This document shows positions 22,385-34,739 of a stretch of 64,000 bases of DNA, piece by piece. The notes under the pieces were generated by a model. That model saw only the letters and a program-made list of their open reading frames with translations, searched no databases and was not told the DNA's origin. The stretch covers positions 41,584,351 to 41,648,350 of the forward strand of contig JAJKFL010000004.1 in the NCBI GenBank assembly GCA_021186555.1, read 5' to 3'. This DNA comes from Reticulitermes speratus. Taxonomy: Eukaryota; Arthropoda; Insecta; Blattodea; Rhinotermitidae. Numbering within the stretch: position 1 is the first letter of the stretch; each line of letters starts with the position of its first letter. Position numbers and translations under genes: made by a program.

Positions 22385-24740
22385 AACTAGATACGCCCTT
22401 GGTTTTGATGTTTCAAGGCGTTCTGTCCTCCCCAATCACGTTAATGGACTTATCATCCGATCACACTCCCGTGATAAGTGAACTCTGGGCCCGCCCAATG
22501 CTGACGGAAACCCGGTCCATGTTGGATTTCAGGCACGCCGACTGGACATTATATCACTCATGGTTAAATCGCCTACTGGCAAATCGCTCAGTCATCAGCA
22601 CGTCAGAAGATCTGGATCGCGAGGTTCAGTATTTTACGACAACAATTCTACAGGCATCAACGGCAGCAATTCCTCGTCGGGAAATAAAACGGCGACAGTT
22701 TTTCTTTCCCCCGTCCCTCCATCTCCTGCTGAAGATTAGAAACTACGTGCGTCGACGTTATCAGCGGACTCGCCTGACCTGAACATACTACGTTCTCTCC
22801 TATCTGTGTTGAACTGGCTGATCGTCGCCCTTCAGCAGAGACTTCAAACTTCCAAATGGCAGACGTTTTTGAAAACCTTACATCCCCATAAAGCTCAATT
22901 CTGGAAACTCGCCCGCTATTTCAAAGCCCCAACCCCTACCATTCCACCTCTGTTCGAAAATGATAAACAAATCTACCAGGCCGAGGAGAAAGCAAATCTA
23001 CTTGCGACACATTGAGTCAGTACATGCCATCACCATTCCGAGGGTACCTACACCTCACTCACTGGAAGTGGAACATCTTCTGGAAGCATTTATGACTAGA
23101 CATAGGCGCGGCTCTACAACTTGTCCACCCATTCGCTTTTCGGAAGTAAGGAGGGTCCTCTCTGCCCTCAAATGTCGTACTGCTCCAGGGATGGATGACA
23201 TCGCCCCTATCCTCCTCCGTCATCTTCCCACTGTGCCGATTGCCCACCTCTCCTCCTTATTTACGTCAGCGCTTACCCTCGGTCATTTCCCTTCCTCCTG
23301 GAAGCAGGCCACAGTTTTAGCCATTCCTAAGCCACGAAAACCTCCAACCCATCCAAACTCATATCGGCCGATTAGCTTACTCAGTGTTATTAGCAAAGTA
23401 CTTGAACGCATAATCGCTTGACGCCTGGAACACCAAGTTCAGCAAACTCATCTCATTCCCAACGAACAATTTGGTTTTCGCAAGAGACATTCAACAGTTA
23501 CCCAATTGGCCAGAATTACGGACTTCGTTTCTCATGGATACGATCTTAAAAAGCACACGGGCATGGTGCTCTTGGACATTGAGAAGGCGTATGATACTAT
23601 ATGGACCCATGGCCTAATTTGCAAACTCATCCAAAATCGGTTCCCTGCATATCTCATTCACTTACTCCACTCCTATCTTTCCGACCGTACATTTACAGTC
23701 GTCATAGACGGAGCCCGCTCTTCATCTCGACCCCAACGTGCTGGTCTACCGCAAGGAGCAGTTTTATCACCTCTATTGTTCACGATATACGTCTCTGATA
23801 TGCCTCGTTCTCCGCATATTCATCTGGCACTCTACGCCGACGACACGGCACTCCTTACGCAATCTTGGAGAGTGGATACGATTGTTCGTAGACTTCGCTT
23901 GGCAGTAACCCAGCTTCAAATCTATTTCAATAAATGGAGACTCCAAGTCAACACGGGCAAAACTGAAGCTATCTTTTTTACGAAACATAGGCCGATACTG
24001 CCCCCACACATCCGTATTGAAAATCAAAACATTCCATGGTCCAAGGAAGTTAAGTATCTCGGTCTCCACCTCACTCCTACTCTCACTTTTACCACTCACA
24101 TTCGCCGAGTGGCGCACATTGCATTGGGCCACCTTGCCTCCTTATTTCCCCTCTTAGCCAGGGATTCAACGTTAGCCTTGGCCACCAAACTCCGGCTATA
24201 CTTGGCAGTGATCCGATCAACTCTTACGTACTGAGCGCCAGTATGGTGCTCTACCAGTGCCACGAACATTAAAACACTACAAATAGTCCAGAACAAATGT
24301 CTTCGGGTCCTTTCGGACTCTCCAAAGAACACTCCCATCTCACTCTTACATAGCTCCTTGGGTATCGACCACATCCACACATATATCCATCGTTTAGCCA
24401 CCTCCTTTTATGAACAGTGTAAGCATAATCCCAATCCTCTGATCTGTGACATCGGAAGCTACACTCTCCAGGACCTACACGAGATGTACGGTTGTTACAA
24501 GCACAAGAGAATTCGACACGTGTTGCTCTAAGTAGAGCCTCTGGTGTGGTAATGTTTCTAAGGGAGCTGGTGTCCTAGTTTTCACTACAACTACTTTTCA
24601 TTGGTGCACTGTACCTATTATGTTCCAAAGTGTAAAATGCACGAACCTCAAAATTGGTGTTAGGAACAATTTAGCCCATATTCTGTATACTGTTGTATGT
24701 ACATGTCAAGGAAATAAAGCTTTGTAAATTAGAAAAAAAG
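22385..24740 (+). mobile_element. 5'-truncated jockey-like non-LTR retrotransposon
   Basis: The element keeps the end of the endonuclease, the full reverse transcriptase and its own 3' UTR. The UTR has an AATAAA signal at 24713-24718 and a short A-tract at 24733-24739. The 5' end is missing: sequence similarity begins in the last part of the endonuclease at about 22399, close to the 42/44-bp satellite. The intact 3' end and missing 5' end are typical of target-primed reverse transcription. It is CpG-rich compared with the region after 27.3 kb. Confidence 0.85.
22399..24531 (+). pseudogene. Jockey-like endonuclease/reverse transcriptase, inactivated
   Basis: This is the remnant of an ORF2-type polyprotein that copies element RNA at a nicked target. 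It starts in the endonuclease C-terminus (motif SDHTPV, about 22458-22475) and passes through a linker in a shifted frame (22806-23015, 'FWKLARYFK', 'EEKANLLATH'). The reverse transcriptase follows: 'LKCRTAPGMDDIAP', 'SWKQATVLAIPKP', 'SYRPISLLSVISKVLERII', 'NEQFGFRKRHST', 'VLLDIEKAYDTIW', 'GLPQGAVLSPLLF' and catalytic YADD at 23833-23844. In-frame stops occur at 23419-23421 and 24232-24234, and frameshifts near 22785 and 23013. After the second stop the thumb/C-terminal region continues in the same frame to a natural-looking stop at 24529-24531. The copy cannot make an intact protein. Confidence 0.88.
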
Positions 24741-25301
24741 GCGTTCTGTTGTGTGGCTCTGAATGAATGGTTGTTCAGTGCAGTTTGCAGTAAGGACATC
24801 CATAAACGCGGGTTTGCAGTAGTTCTATCCACTGTAGAGTTCATCTGCCATAGCATTTTCAAGGACAGTTGCTAGTTGTGTTGTGAACTCTGACGCCCCA
24901 AGACACAACATATACGTCACACGACGCCTGTGCAGTCAACCTTATTTATGGTTCTCGTTATTCTGGCCCTCGTATTCTGTAACCCGTACGAACGCAGGCG
25001 CCATGTTGTGGGCAGATCCTACGTAAACACAATGCGAAGTCTGCTGTAGGCCTGCTGTCGGCATATTTGTCTTCGAAACCTTCATACAGCAGCATCAGCT
25101 TGCACACTGCACGTGTTCATGATTTCCATGTCTCATTGTAACAAAAATAGTCGTCCGGTACAGTGGGGTCAACATTCCTTTAATAAAAGTCCCTAGACCG
25201 TTGCTTCCGGTAGGACTTGGTCTTCCCGATTTGGTGTAGCTAACAGGAAGCTCCTGTCCACAAGCAGCGCCGGCTGCGAGGTGTAAGGTAGTGAACTTGG
25301 T
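24741..25301. other. No recognisable feature
   Basis: Unique-looking sequence between the retrotransposon and the SINE. Confidence 0.4.
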
Positions 25302-25587
25302 CGTGCCATGACACAGGCTGTTAGTCGCCGGCCTCCCACCGCGGACGCCTGGGTTTGATCCCGGGTCAGTCCATGTGGGATTTGTGGTGGACAAAGTGGC
25401 ACTGGAACAGGGTTTTCCCCAAGTACTTCGGTTTTCCCCTGCCAGTTTCATTCCACCGGTGCTCCATTACTTGGAAAAGTGAAAAAAAAACTAATCATCT
25501 TTCTCTTCATCTTCATCACAGGGTTGCACAATAAGCCTTAAGGCTGTGGTGCGTCCGTAGCTTCTGCTGCGGGGCCCTTAAAAAAAG
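25302..25587 (+). repeat. tRNA-derived SINE, near full length
   Basis: The head has 'cgtgccatgacacaggctgt' (A box region) and 'tgggtttgatcccgggtcag' (B box GGTTTGATCCC). The body has 'gtggacaaagtggcactgga', 'agtacttcggttttcccctg' and 'tttcattccaccggtgctcc'. The tail has 'aagccttaaggctgtggtgc' and 'ggggccctt' with a short A run. SINEs of this type are transcribed by Pol III from the internal boxes and mobilised by a partner LINE. The body blocks match the 92-bp satellite unit. Confidence 0.85.
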
Positions 25588-26337
25588 TGAACTTGCAGGG
25601 GCCTGGTACTTTGACTTTCAATAATTTATTAAATCAAACAATGAAAAATCTACAAAAACGAGACCAAATTTCTTACAGTGTAATTATTTTAATTAAATTA
25701 CAGCTATGTTATGTCATGTCCAGCATTGATCATTAAAAAATTCTGGTCACTTTGCGTATGGTAATATTCATCATCTTGCAAAATATCCTGCTGGCGTTCT
25801 CGCGGGTCCTTTCCAAAACGTTTAGCAATCCGACCTGTGTGTGATGTGGCATTAAACTCGCCCCAAAATGTTTTCTAACAGGTTCATTACAGAATTTAAT
25901 TTCATGCAACCCTGCCCTTAGCATCAGTGAAAGCTTTAAGACATCGTCTAGTATCCTGTTATATCGTTCATTCTGTCTTTTGCTGCACTCTGACGCCAAA
26001 TAGCGAACTAGAACATATTTCTCCGCCTTTTTTCAACTTTGCACTTTGCGCACTTCACCTGCGCAACTTACTTCGTCGTTACGGGGCTCACCCCGGGAGA
26101 TGTCAATATTTCGTTTAATTGCGGTAATGCCGTTTCCATAGCAAGTTTCGAAACTACTTCCACACCACCCCGATCGCTGCCAGTGACCCATTTTGTGGGC
26201 CACAACAGGTGTCTGACCTGCCTGACGCAATTGGCAACTCCAGTGTCTATGACTGTAATTTTATTTTGCACAGATCGCAAAATGTCAAATAAGCATCCGT
26301 AAGGAATGGCTTTAATATTATATTATGACTGTTTACC
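25588..26337. other. No recognisable feature
   Basis: AT-rich DNA. The overlapping short open frames on both strands show no family similarity. Confidence 0.4.
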
Positions 26338-26475
26338 TTTAATAGCTCAGTCGATATAGTGACTATGCTACTGGCTTGGCGATCTGGTATTCGATTCCCG
26401 ACAGCAATAAGAGATTTTTCTCTTTCCCATAAAAAGTTCAGACCGAATCCGGGGCCCACCCAGTCTCATATTTAA
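26338..26475 (+). repeat. tRNA-derived SINE, second family
   Basis: The A-box-like 'tagctcagtcgatatagtga' is followed about 40 nt later by the B-box-like 'ggtattcgattcccgacag'. The non-tRNA part 'agatttttctctttcccata' and 'ccgaatccggggcccaccc' follows. It differs from the 'gtgccatggctcag' family and resembles the copy at 8920-9080. A tRNA pseudogene is less likely because of the conserved body. Confidence 0.6.
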
Positions 26476-26682
26476 TAGATACCGGGGGTTCTTTCCCCGG
26501 GATAAAGCGGTCGGGGTGTGAAGTTCGCCGCTCGCATCAATCCAGTAGGCCTACCTAGATTGAGACAGTGGATCTATAGTACTTCCTTTATATACCCTCA
26601 TCTTCCTGCTTCTCTTATTTTGTACTTTTTAGATTGTTTCTCTTTCTGCCTTTGTCCCATTTTGCACTCTTGTATACTCGGA

Positions 26683-26790
26683 CATCTCATAAAAATGTAA
26701 TTACACAATCGATACTACCAACAGATATGCAGTTTTCTCGGTACATTGTAACCGCCCATATACCCGCTTCGCGAAGCAGAGCGCGAAATT
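26683..26790 (+). repeat. Dispersed repeat, partner of 16550-16645
   Basis: Begins 'gacatctcataaaaatgtaa' and ends near 'cgcttcgcgaagc', which is itself a small palindrome. See 16550-16645. Confidence 0.6.
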
Positions 26791-26792
26791 CC

Positions 26793-26795
<3 letters not shown>

Positions 26796-26832
<37 letters not shown>
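26796..26832. repeat. TA dinucleotide microsatellite
   Basis: Pure (TA)n of about 36 bp. Confidence 0.95.
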
Positions 26833-26833
<1 letters not shown>

Positions 26834-27179
26834 TGTGTGCTTGTGTGTTCTCGACGTCGGCTCGGCACCACTGTATTCTGAAAGGCACGTTGTAGGGCCG
26901 AAAACGAGCAGTGTCGTGCTGTTTTTGTTTCCGATGTTATTTGGGATGGAAGGGTGAAATGTAATCACAACTTTCTGTACTTACATGTGAAGCAATTAAA
27001 ATGTATTGTATGCTGTTGTATAGCACGTAATGTTAGTTGTAAAATGAACTCCCCTTGAGCTCTGTACCTTAAATCATTCCCGCAGATATTTTGTTCGAAA
27101 TTATCGCGCGCGGGACGAGTTTAGCCATAGTATGAAAAATTAGGATTCGATATCTCGAAAACTAAGCGACGAAGCTGCC

Positions 27180-27353
27180 TCATACCTGTGCCTCATACTG
27201 AGTGACAGTGAGTGACAGTCTCAGCAGGTGCCGAGAGTGTACAAACTGTAACAGAAAGTTAAAGTACGTAGTTTTATTTGTGATTTTGTGTGTTTTATAT
27301 AAACGATTGTTTCCCAGGACAGCGTCATGGTGATGCAGTGTGTTTTCTGCGAG
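27180..27353 (+). promoter_or_regulatory. Speculative first exon and start of a plus-strand transcription unit
   Basis: An ATG at 27327 opens nine codons (MVMQCVFCE) that end at GAG followed by gtatag, a plausible splice donor at 27354. The Cys-x-x-Cys spacing at the start would suit a zinc-binding N-terminus, but nine codons cannot identify a family. CpG and 'cgcgcgcg'-like sequence is frequent just upstream (27090-27200), and the DNA becomes CpG-poor downstream. I found no following exon, so this is only a candidate. Confidence 0.15.
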
Positions 27354-28716
27354 GTATAGTCTAACTAGTTTTTTTATTAATTAGTTGAACTTGAGGCTTC
27401 AAAATTGTAAAGTAATGAGATTTGGGATGGTGTTGAGAGAAGATTGAAATATTTGTTATTATTTTGGTTGTGGACTAATTGTTCCATTAAATATACTGTA
27501 TGTATGAGACAATAATTTTGTAATCTCTGTTGTGTGGCCATAAAACGTGGTGTCTTACTATGAATACAGAATGTATTGTACAAGTGTCTGAAAACAAAAT
27601 GTCCTGGAAGACGTTTAGATCTAAGAAGGACAAAGTTAATGGACAGGTTAGGACGCTGTATAACATAGTGACATGTAGGAAGCTACAGTGGCAGAGACGA
27701 GGAATACATGTTGAATTTTGGTGGGGAAACCTCTTGGAAGTTTCCACTTAAAGTCTAGGAGATAAGAGACTCATGAATATGTGAATAGGACATTATAACT
27801 GGAGGTGGATATGAGTTGCTGAGGATGTTGTCCATCTCAGCAGCATATTAGCTAAGACTTTAAAAATGGAATAACACACAAATTAAAAAATTGAAATCTA
27901 TCTATGTAATCAAAAAAGAAGATGAAATGTTAGGAATGAGGCTCTGCTATAAGTCATGGCTACTGTACATACTGGTACTGCAGAACTTATTTATATAATA
28001 TGTGAGTATATTAGCTAAGTACATCAGTTTGTAAGTAGTTTACCTCCATTTATTAAGGCCATTATGAGGACGAAATGGTAAAACATAGTAGGCTGTGAGC
28101 AAAAAAGTTTTTTTTTTTTTTTTGCGCACCTTATTATAGCTATAACATACAGGTTTTAGACCAAGACAGGGAAGATAATATTAAAAAATCATTTTAGAAA
28201 TAGAGGTTGTGGGTTGAACTGAAGCAAATTGATGGTATGGGATCCTGTGGTGGGCTCTTGTAAATGTAGATGATGATTATGTAGTATATTTAATTGGTTT
28301 GTGTATGTTATGTAACCCTTTCTAGCATGAAATTTGGCTAAATAATACTTAAAAATTTGGTTCATACCTCACTGCATTACCAATGCAAATACCACTCATG
28401 TATTGCTGTTTGTTGTGAGAACTGTATCTGACTGCGGAGTTTATCTTTGTTAATGTAGGCGCTATGTTAAGTAACCATTGTGTTTTAAAGGTGCGTAAGT
28501 GACCGAGGAGTGAAGGCCAGTGTCGTTTGCTGATTAGTTGTGAGGACAGCCTCTGTTTGACCTAGCCATGCGGTCATGTTCTGCATGTTATGTTATCATC
28601 ATCACTGTTGCACTGTCAATTCCTGTTGACATTGATAATGACATCAGATGCAGTATTCTCTTCCTTAATATAAATATGTGTCAGTAGGTCATACATTAGG
28701 GATAGTCACACCTGAA
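27354..28716. other. No supported feature
   Basis: AT-rich, CpG-poor sequence with a poly-T run near 28109-28124. No exon is recognised. Confidence 0.4.
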
Positions 28717-28850
28717 TGGGTTTTTCTCTGAGTACTTCTGTTCTCCCCTGTCATTATCATTCCACCACTGCTCCGAAGTCATTCATCTTTCACTAACACT
28801 ATACTTGTCTAATCTTAGCAGTTGACTAACAAGATAACTAAGTAATTAAC
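28717..28850 (+). repeat. SINE 3' body fragment ('gtgccatggctcag' family)
   Basis: The blocks 'gggtttttctctgagtactt', 'ctgttctcccctgtcattat' and 'cattccaccactgctcc' match the body of the SINE at 40033. It also carries 'cattcatctttcactaacac', the stretch that becomes the satellite junction. The tRNA-like head is missing. Confidence 0.7.
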
Positions 28851-28999
28851 TAACTAACTCCATAGAGAAGAATCATTCTTCAAAATCTACTAGTTTCTCA
28901 GCTAATCAAGAAATTTCTTGCATTTTATGGAGCCTGAATGTTCATTACAATGTTCAGAACAGCCGACTACTCTGCATTCTCCCACCTTATTTCATATTG

Positions 29000-29105
29000 A
29001 GCTGTGTTAATATTGAAATCTGCGGTCTTCTGGGTTATTACGCGGCCTCGTGTGGTAATTGTTTACCGACGTTTCGGGACAACGTATCGGTCCCATCCTC
29101 ACAGG
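29000..29105 (-). repeat. Half of a fold-back repeat with hammerhead-like end
   Basis: The segment 'ggtcttctgggttattacgc' belongs to the 'ttctgggatgtga' fold-back family. Its inner end (29064-29105, minus) has a GGGAC/GUCCC helix followed by GAAAC, preceded by CUGUGAGGAU. The first core box is disrupted by two inserted bases. The second arm is not found next to it. Confidence 0.5.
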
Positions 29106-29139
29106 TCAAGAGTCCGAGTGGGAAAGAAAGCCTATAACA

Positions 29140-29445
29140 TAGATTCTGGCAAGTACGGTGGGGTAGCAAAACGTGCTAATATTATCTTCCAATCTATGCA
29201 TAGGTCTTCCAAGTGGTCTCTTTTGTTCATGTTTTCCCACCAAAATCCTGTATGGATTTCTCTTCTCCCCCATATGTGTCACATGCCTCGCCCATCTCAT
29301 TCTTGATTCAATCACCTGAATGATATTTGGTGAGGGATATAAATTGTGAAGCCCCTTATTCTGCAGTTTTCTCCAGTCTTCTGTTGTTACTTCCTCCCTC
29401 TTAGGCCCAAATATCTCCCTCAGCATCATATTCTTATCTAAGAAA
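29140..29445 (-). pseudogene. 3' end of an RTE-like reverse transcriptase gene
   Basis: The minus-strand frame contains 'LREIFGPKREEVTTEDW', 'LHNLYPSPNIIQVIESRMRW', 'HVTHMGEKRNPYRILVGK' and 'RPLGRP..RLEDNI'. These are the characteristic C-terminal blocks of the RTE-like endonuclease/RT retroelements also seen at 59745-60195. Upstream RT and endonuclease domains are missing, so this is a 5'-truncated insertion. The reading frame is open over most of the fragment but ends in unrelated sequence. Confidence 0.85.
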
Positions 29446-29559
29446 TTGACAGTGTCATGAAATAATGCACTAACATAAGGGATGCTCAGGCTATGTGTTA
29501 AGTGAATCATGTATGAGAATGAAACTGTTCCAGTATAATTCACTGCCACTGGTTGTTGG

Positions 29560-29612
29560 TGAGTTGATAGTTACCAAGAGTTGATAGTTACCAAGAGTTG
29601 ATAGTTACCAAG
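29560..29612. repeat. 17-bp direct repeat, three copies
   Basis: 'agttgatagttaccaag' occurs three times in tandem. Confidence 0.9.
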
Positions 29613-31149
29613 AGTTCCCTTGTTTAATGGATCTGCATGTTCGTTACATTTTCGTAAAAGCTGCACATTTGATTTTATGCTTAGTGATGTGAGTTCTGTA
29701 CCCAGCCTTACACATTATGTCTGTAAGCTTTATTTTAATATTGTCTTCCGATTTATATGTAGGTATTTCAAGGAATTCTTCATTTGAGATTTACAGTCAA
29801 AATTTTGTATATATTCCACATTTCCCCAACATTCTTCATGTCCTCCTCATATTATCTTCATTTATCACAGGCTTCATGGAGGCATATCAGCTGGTGATGT
29901 GGTGTGGTTTATTTCTGGTTCACTGCTTAAGGTCAGAGGCTGTTCATGGTTTGCTTTAGTCCCTCCAGTTGTTACGTAGTGGTTTAAAATGGTCATGTCG
30001 GATACCTGTTTATTTTTTATGAATCCATAGAAGTTGTGACCATTGTTCCCTTGAACTTAGTAGAAAAGTGTAGCGCTACATAGCATAGCATATCATGTGG
30101 ATAAACACTTTGTTGACTGAAGTGTATCACAGAGTATCTCAGTCACAATAGATGAATGTTGTAGCTTGCTTTGAAATCCTCCATTATTCCTTCTAAAGTC
30201 GTAATTAATAATCCTCCTGCACTTATCATTCAGTTCTTTGTCACCTCTGCATTTGATGGAGCATTATCTAAAAAATATAACTTACCTTTTACCTACTGCA
30301 GACCTAACGGGGAACACCCAAATATGTGTATTGTGGTAGAGTTGCATGCAATTTAAATCCTCATTCCCAATCTTGGAAAAGTTTAATGCTTTGTTACAGT
30401 GTTATTCCTTCTTCAGAGTTTTAACTGCTGTATACTGTGACTGACAGGGAAAATGGCAGTATCCTAGGGAAAGAATGGATACTTCTGTTTTATTTTCTAA
30501 TGTTCCTGCTGTTTGTAATATGACACTTCATGAACTCTGTAGCTGATACAGCACTGTGAAGGCAGTCCATGTCCTGTAATATTGCCTAGGTTGCAAATGC
30601 CACTTATGCTGTTGATGTTCATGTAGGGAACCCAGGAATTACAGAAAGCAAATCAATACGTAGCACCTGTTGTGTAAATGTTGAGTTGCTTCTGCAGTAC
30701 AGTACATGTGTCCCAATGAGATGGGCAAATAAATTGGGTGAGTGTATCTTGGCACAGCCCACTGTTCTGACAGTTGATGTGCTGCACAATTGGTTCTTGG
30801 TACCATTGCTGAAATCATGGCTAAGATCACTGTTGTTGTCACCATCCATTACAGTATTATGCCCATGCCAGTGAAGACTTCTTGGGTATTACCAAGCAGA
30901 ATTCTTGTATCATTGACAGGGCTTGCAAAACTTCTTTCTCCTTTTGGTTGATATTTTAGAATTGTTTTTGAATCCCCTCAGACCCTCTCTGTCACTGTTA
31001 CTTCCAGTTTCCTCTATATTGCTGTATCTTCTCTTCCATCTGTGAAACTTGTAGTTCTGTCATTGGTTATTTCTGTGGTAACAGTGTTGTTTCCATAGTC
31101 CTTGTGAAAGGGACCTCAGCTGATATGAACCTTCTGATCAGCAGAGAAA
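29613..31149. other. No supported feature
   Basis: AT-rich and CpG-poor. The short open frames on both strands (for example 30619-30874) overlap each other and lack similarity. Confidence 0.4.
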
Positions 31150-31425
31150 GAAAAACACTGAAGCTTTATTAGTCACCAATAAGGAGGTTGATGCAGAAGT
31201 AAATACTGAGAAAGCTAAGTGTATGTTCATATTTTGTGAACAGAATTGAGGATAAAATGGCAACATAAACACAGGTAATAAATCCTTTGAAATGTGACAA
31301 AGTTTAAGTATTTGGGAACAGAAATAACAAATCAAAATTGCATACATGAAGAAATTAAAAGTAGATTCAATTCAGGGAATTCCTGCTACCATTCAGCCCA
31401 GAATATTTTGTCTTCCAGTTTGCTA
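31150..31425 (+). pseudogene. Reverse transcriptase fragment of an RTE-like retroelement
   Basis: Conceptual translation across several frame changes gives 'EALLVTNKEVDAEVNTEKAK', a region resembling 'F..V..FKYLGT..TNQN', then 'IHEEIKSRFNSGN.CYHSAQ' and 'LSSSLL'. This is the segment just after the catalytic palm in RTE-like reverse transcriptases. Stops and frameshifts break it repeatedly. It ends near a CA-rich microsatellite at 31432-31460. Confidence 0.7.
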
Positions 31426-32344
31426 TAGAAAACAAACACACACACACATACACATACACTTTTAAGAGACATGGCTGTCAGACATATTGGCAGAAGTGTT
31501 GAGCAGTGTCCATAGTGTCTTTGGATTTTCTCTGTTTGAGAAATGGGAAAGAGATGCTATTTTTATATGTATTAGATAATGAACAGCAACTAATATCTGT
31601 TGCTTTGTTTTCAATTGCGTATATGTGCATAGAACTTTACTGAGCCTGACAAAGGCCTGGCCATATAATTTGATCCCCAGTGTGGGGCACTCATATGTAT
31701 TTTTGGCTTACAGACAGATCACAAGCATCGCAAAATGATAACCATTTAGAACACAGTGGTTGCTGTATGCACCACCCACTTTAACATTTAAAAAAGTACC
31801 TTTTCCCCATACATTATGCTTATGTGTAGCAGTGATTCACAGTTAGTTGCCCAAGCACAGTTAACTAATTGGTCTGTGTAATCAAGTTGCAGTGTTTTTC
31901 TGGAGGGAGTCATTTTTTTTAAACAGATTGTATAGATGATATTCAGGCATCAAAGAGGTGAATGAAGGAGTTGCTTGTAAAGAAGTGGTGTGTGGGGCAC
32001 AATGACTTGCCAGCACTTATATTGATCCACTTGCCCAGTGACACAGGGTTCTGTTTGAACAGGTATTGATGGGTGGAGAAGGGGGTCATCAGTTTTCTGT
32101 TTCCTAAGGAGGTAAAGTCATGTATGAGGCGTGACTGGAAATGTGCAGTGGGGCACATAATACTGCTGTCAGGTGACACTCTGGAATGATGTGGTTTCAG
32201 AATGAGCATTAACAGTCATCAATTGCGACTTGTTGTCCCTTATTCACTCCAAGTACATAAAATGAATGCACAATGGGGATGTCAGATTAACATGTTTCTT
32301 CTCCCAAACCAATTAACTAATAACCAATTAATTAATAATGATAT
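31426..32344. other. No supported feature
   Basis: Apart from the short CA repeat at 31432-31460, I see no feature. Confidence 0.4.
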
Positions 32345-32379
32345 GCATTTGTGTTTTTACACCTTGTAGTTGTTGAATG

Positions 32380-32419
32380 TTCTGAAGTTTCGAAGGAAAA
32401 TACTGCCTCCATCTTCAGG
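32380..32419 (-). ncRNA. Hammerhead-like motif in a fold-back relic
   Basis: The minus strand reads CUGAAGA-U-GGAGG, an 8-9 nt loop, CCUUC and GAAA. The helix has one G-U pair, and both core boxes are intact. The expected helix I partners (ccac upstream, no ugg-type partner downstream) do not pair, so only the core and helix II are preserved. The centre matches the 'ctgcctccatcttcagg' centre of the fold-back family. Confidence 0.4.
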
Positions 32420-32430
32420 TGGACTGAATT

Positions 32431-34739
32431 GGTTCAAGTGGATGCCGAAGTATTTGGAGGAAAGAAATGTGTTGGTTACATAGAATGGTTTGAGGGAGTT
32501 TGGCCATCACAGCTACAGAAGACAAAGGGAGGAGATGGGATTGTCCCAAGTTAATGGGGGTTGATGTTTCCAAGAATGGCCCCTTTTTATCAGGACCTCA
32601 CTAGTGGCAGACATAAAAATAATGTTGACCTGTCCGTCTGAGCTGTGACTGTGGTTAAGCTGCACTTGGGATGGGTGGCCACTGACACTGTGCTGTGGGC
32701 ATTGGTATTGAAGCCTTTAATAAAGCTGGTAACTATACATACCAGCTGCTTTAACATTATACAACTCTGGTTGTAGCTTACACTATGTATTAATGTACTT
32801 TACATGATTCTCAGAATAAACTGATTATTTAACTGACTTGTCATTCTAATACTGCCGTTCTGTTTTGTGTGGCATAAGAAATTAATATTTAAATGTCATT
32901 TATTCCAGTGAATTGGAGGCTTTACATGGTTAGTGATGTGTGAGTGAGATATACACTACATACTTGGCACAGAAATTTCAGTTTGTTCACCATCAGTTTA
33001 TTATAGTCCATGCTTTATGTGGTAAAAACTGGCAATTCCTCACATGTCTCAAAGCATAGCCTATTGACACATGGAGAAGCAGTGTTTAAATGAAGCAGTG
33101 CAGTATTGGAGAATGGGTGAATTAGCTAAGAAATAAACACACCTGGGAATAAACAAGTGTCATTAACTTATTTATTACTGTTCTTTAACAACTTCATTTC
33201 TGTTTTACAAGAAACAACTTTATATTTCTGTTCTCACTCTCATATAGCTGTACAGTGTTGTTGTGTGCTGCTGCATATAGTTCACACACAGTTTCAGTTG
33301 TGGCTGTCATTCACAGACAGTACGATCTCGAGACATGGTTGATGACATGTCACTGGCTGTCGTAATAAAACTGCACAATATGCATCAGGTACATCTGTGC
33401 AGAGTTGTAAGTGAGCTGACTTTGCTCCAAGGGCAAGAATATAAAATTACACCCCCACTATACTTCCATAGTAGGTAAATACACAAATAACAACATACAA
33501 TAATAGCAGTAACACAATGTTTGTTGTAGTCATGGGACGGTACATTCGTATTATACACATCATTTGTGCACCCAAGGGAAGTGCCACAGTCACCTTGCCC
33601 TTGTTATGGCTTTGCTTGGAGAATTTATGAAATATGACATGGCTATGTTGCAACTGTAACAAAGGTTACTTTTAAATGACTGTCAGCTAACACTGTCTCA
33701 GAAATTTGGTTGCAAGCAACTGTGCCTTGCCTCTGAGACATTTTGAAATTTGTGCAATAATTTTGCTGTGTATCAGTATACGCCAAAGAAGAACTAAAAA
33801 TGAGATAAGACTGTATCAGCAACCAGTTGCTGTATTGCTTGACCTGTGGAACATTATGTCGATACAGAGTATCAGGTGAAGTCAGCATCCTTGTTTGTGA
33901 AATTATTGCAGCTTATGTTATTTGAAGTAGGGTGTGAACATGTATTTTCACAATTCTATGGGAACTGGTGTGCCACATTGGTTTTGTAAAGATCTCTCTG
34001 AGAAATATTTCTGGAATTTCTAATCTCCTTCTGTTGCATCAATATATCATTAAATATTATCTATATGTAGATTTTGTACAGTTATTTCTGTCTTTCATCA
34101 ATTTCTACTTCATATAGCATCACAATTTTATACATTTTATTTTTTCACTACACATCTTTCCATTACGACTGTTACTTTCTACTTACTGACAGCTTACACA
34201 ATTTAAAATATGTACATTAAAAAGAAAATAAATTACATGTTCTTTATACATGAAGATAAATGTTTTAATTATTCAGGGTCACTGTTGTATCTGACAACTA
34301 TTGGTTGCCACTTGATGTTGGGTCACGAATTGCATTAATGTAACCCACTCAGCCAGCTGTGCACATGCACAGTGGAATAGTATTGGAAAGTGACAAATGG
34401 TAGTTGACAGACAAAATAAGGACCCTGTAGTAACAGAAAATATTTATTTTCATTAACAAGTAAACTTTTATTAGTGACAGTGCCAAAAAAGGATGACCTG
34501 TGTCCATCATATTGCATTGTTACAGATTAAATATGGCATTTTGATTATTGTTTATTATTTAATACTAAATTTTTATCTTTCTACTGAAAGTTATTAACAA
34601 CTTTATAACATTTAACAGTGTATAGGCATTTGACTAATAAGAAAGTAACAACAAATTTATTCCAGCTTTGTGATTCTTACAAGAAAACCTATTCTGGTGC
34701 TCAAAAGAACTGATGTGATTTTGTTGGCTAGTGTAGTAC
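32431..34739. other. No supported feature
   Basis: AT-rich and CpG-poor. No exon, RNA or clear repeat is recognised. Confidence 0.4.

Noticed and set aside
25733..25999. 88-codon minus-strand frame
   Set aside because: No recognisable domain, no splice context, AT-rich flanks; probably chance.
31640..31680. Further hammerhead-like candidate (cctgacaaaggcctggcc)
   Set aside because: There is a CUGACAA-like box and a GGCC helix, but no GAAA box follows.
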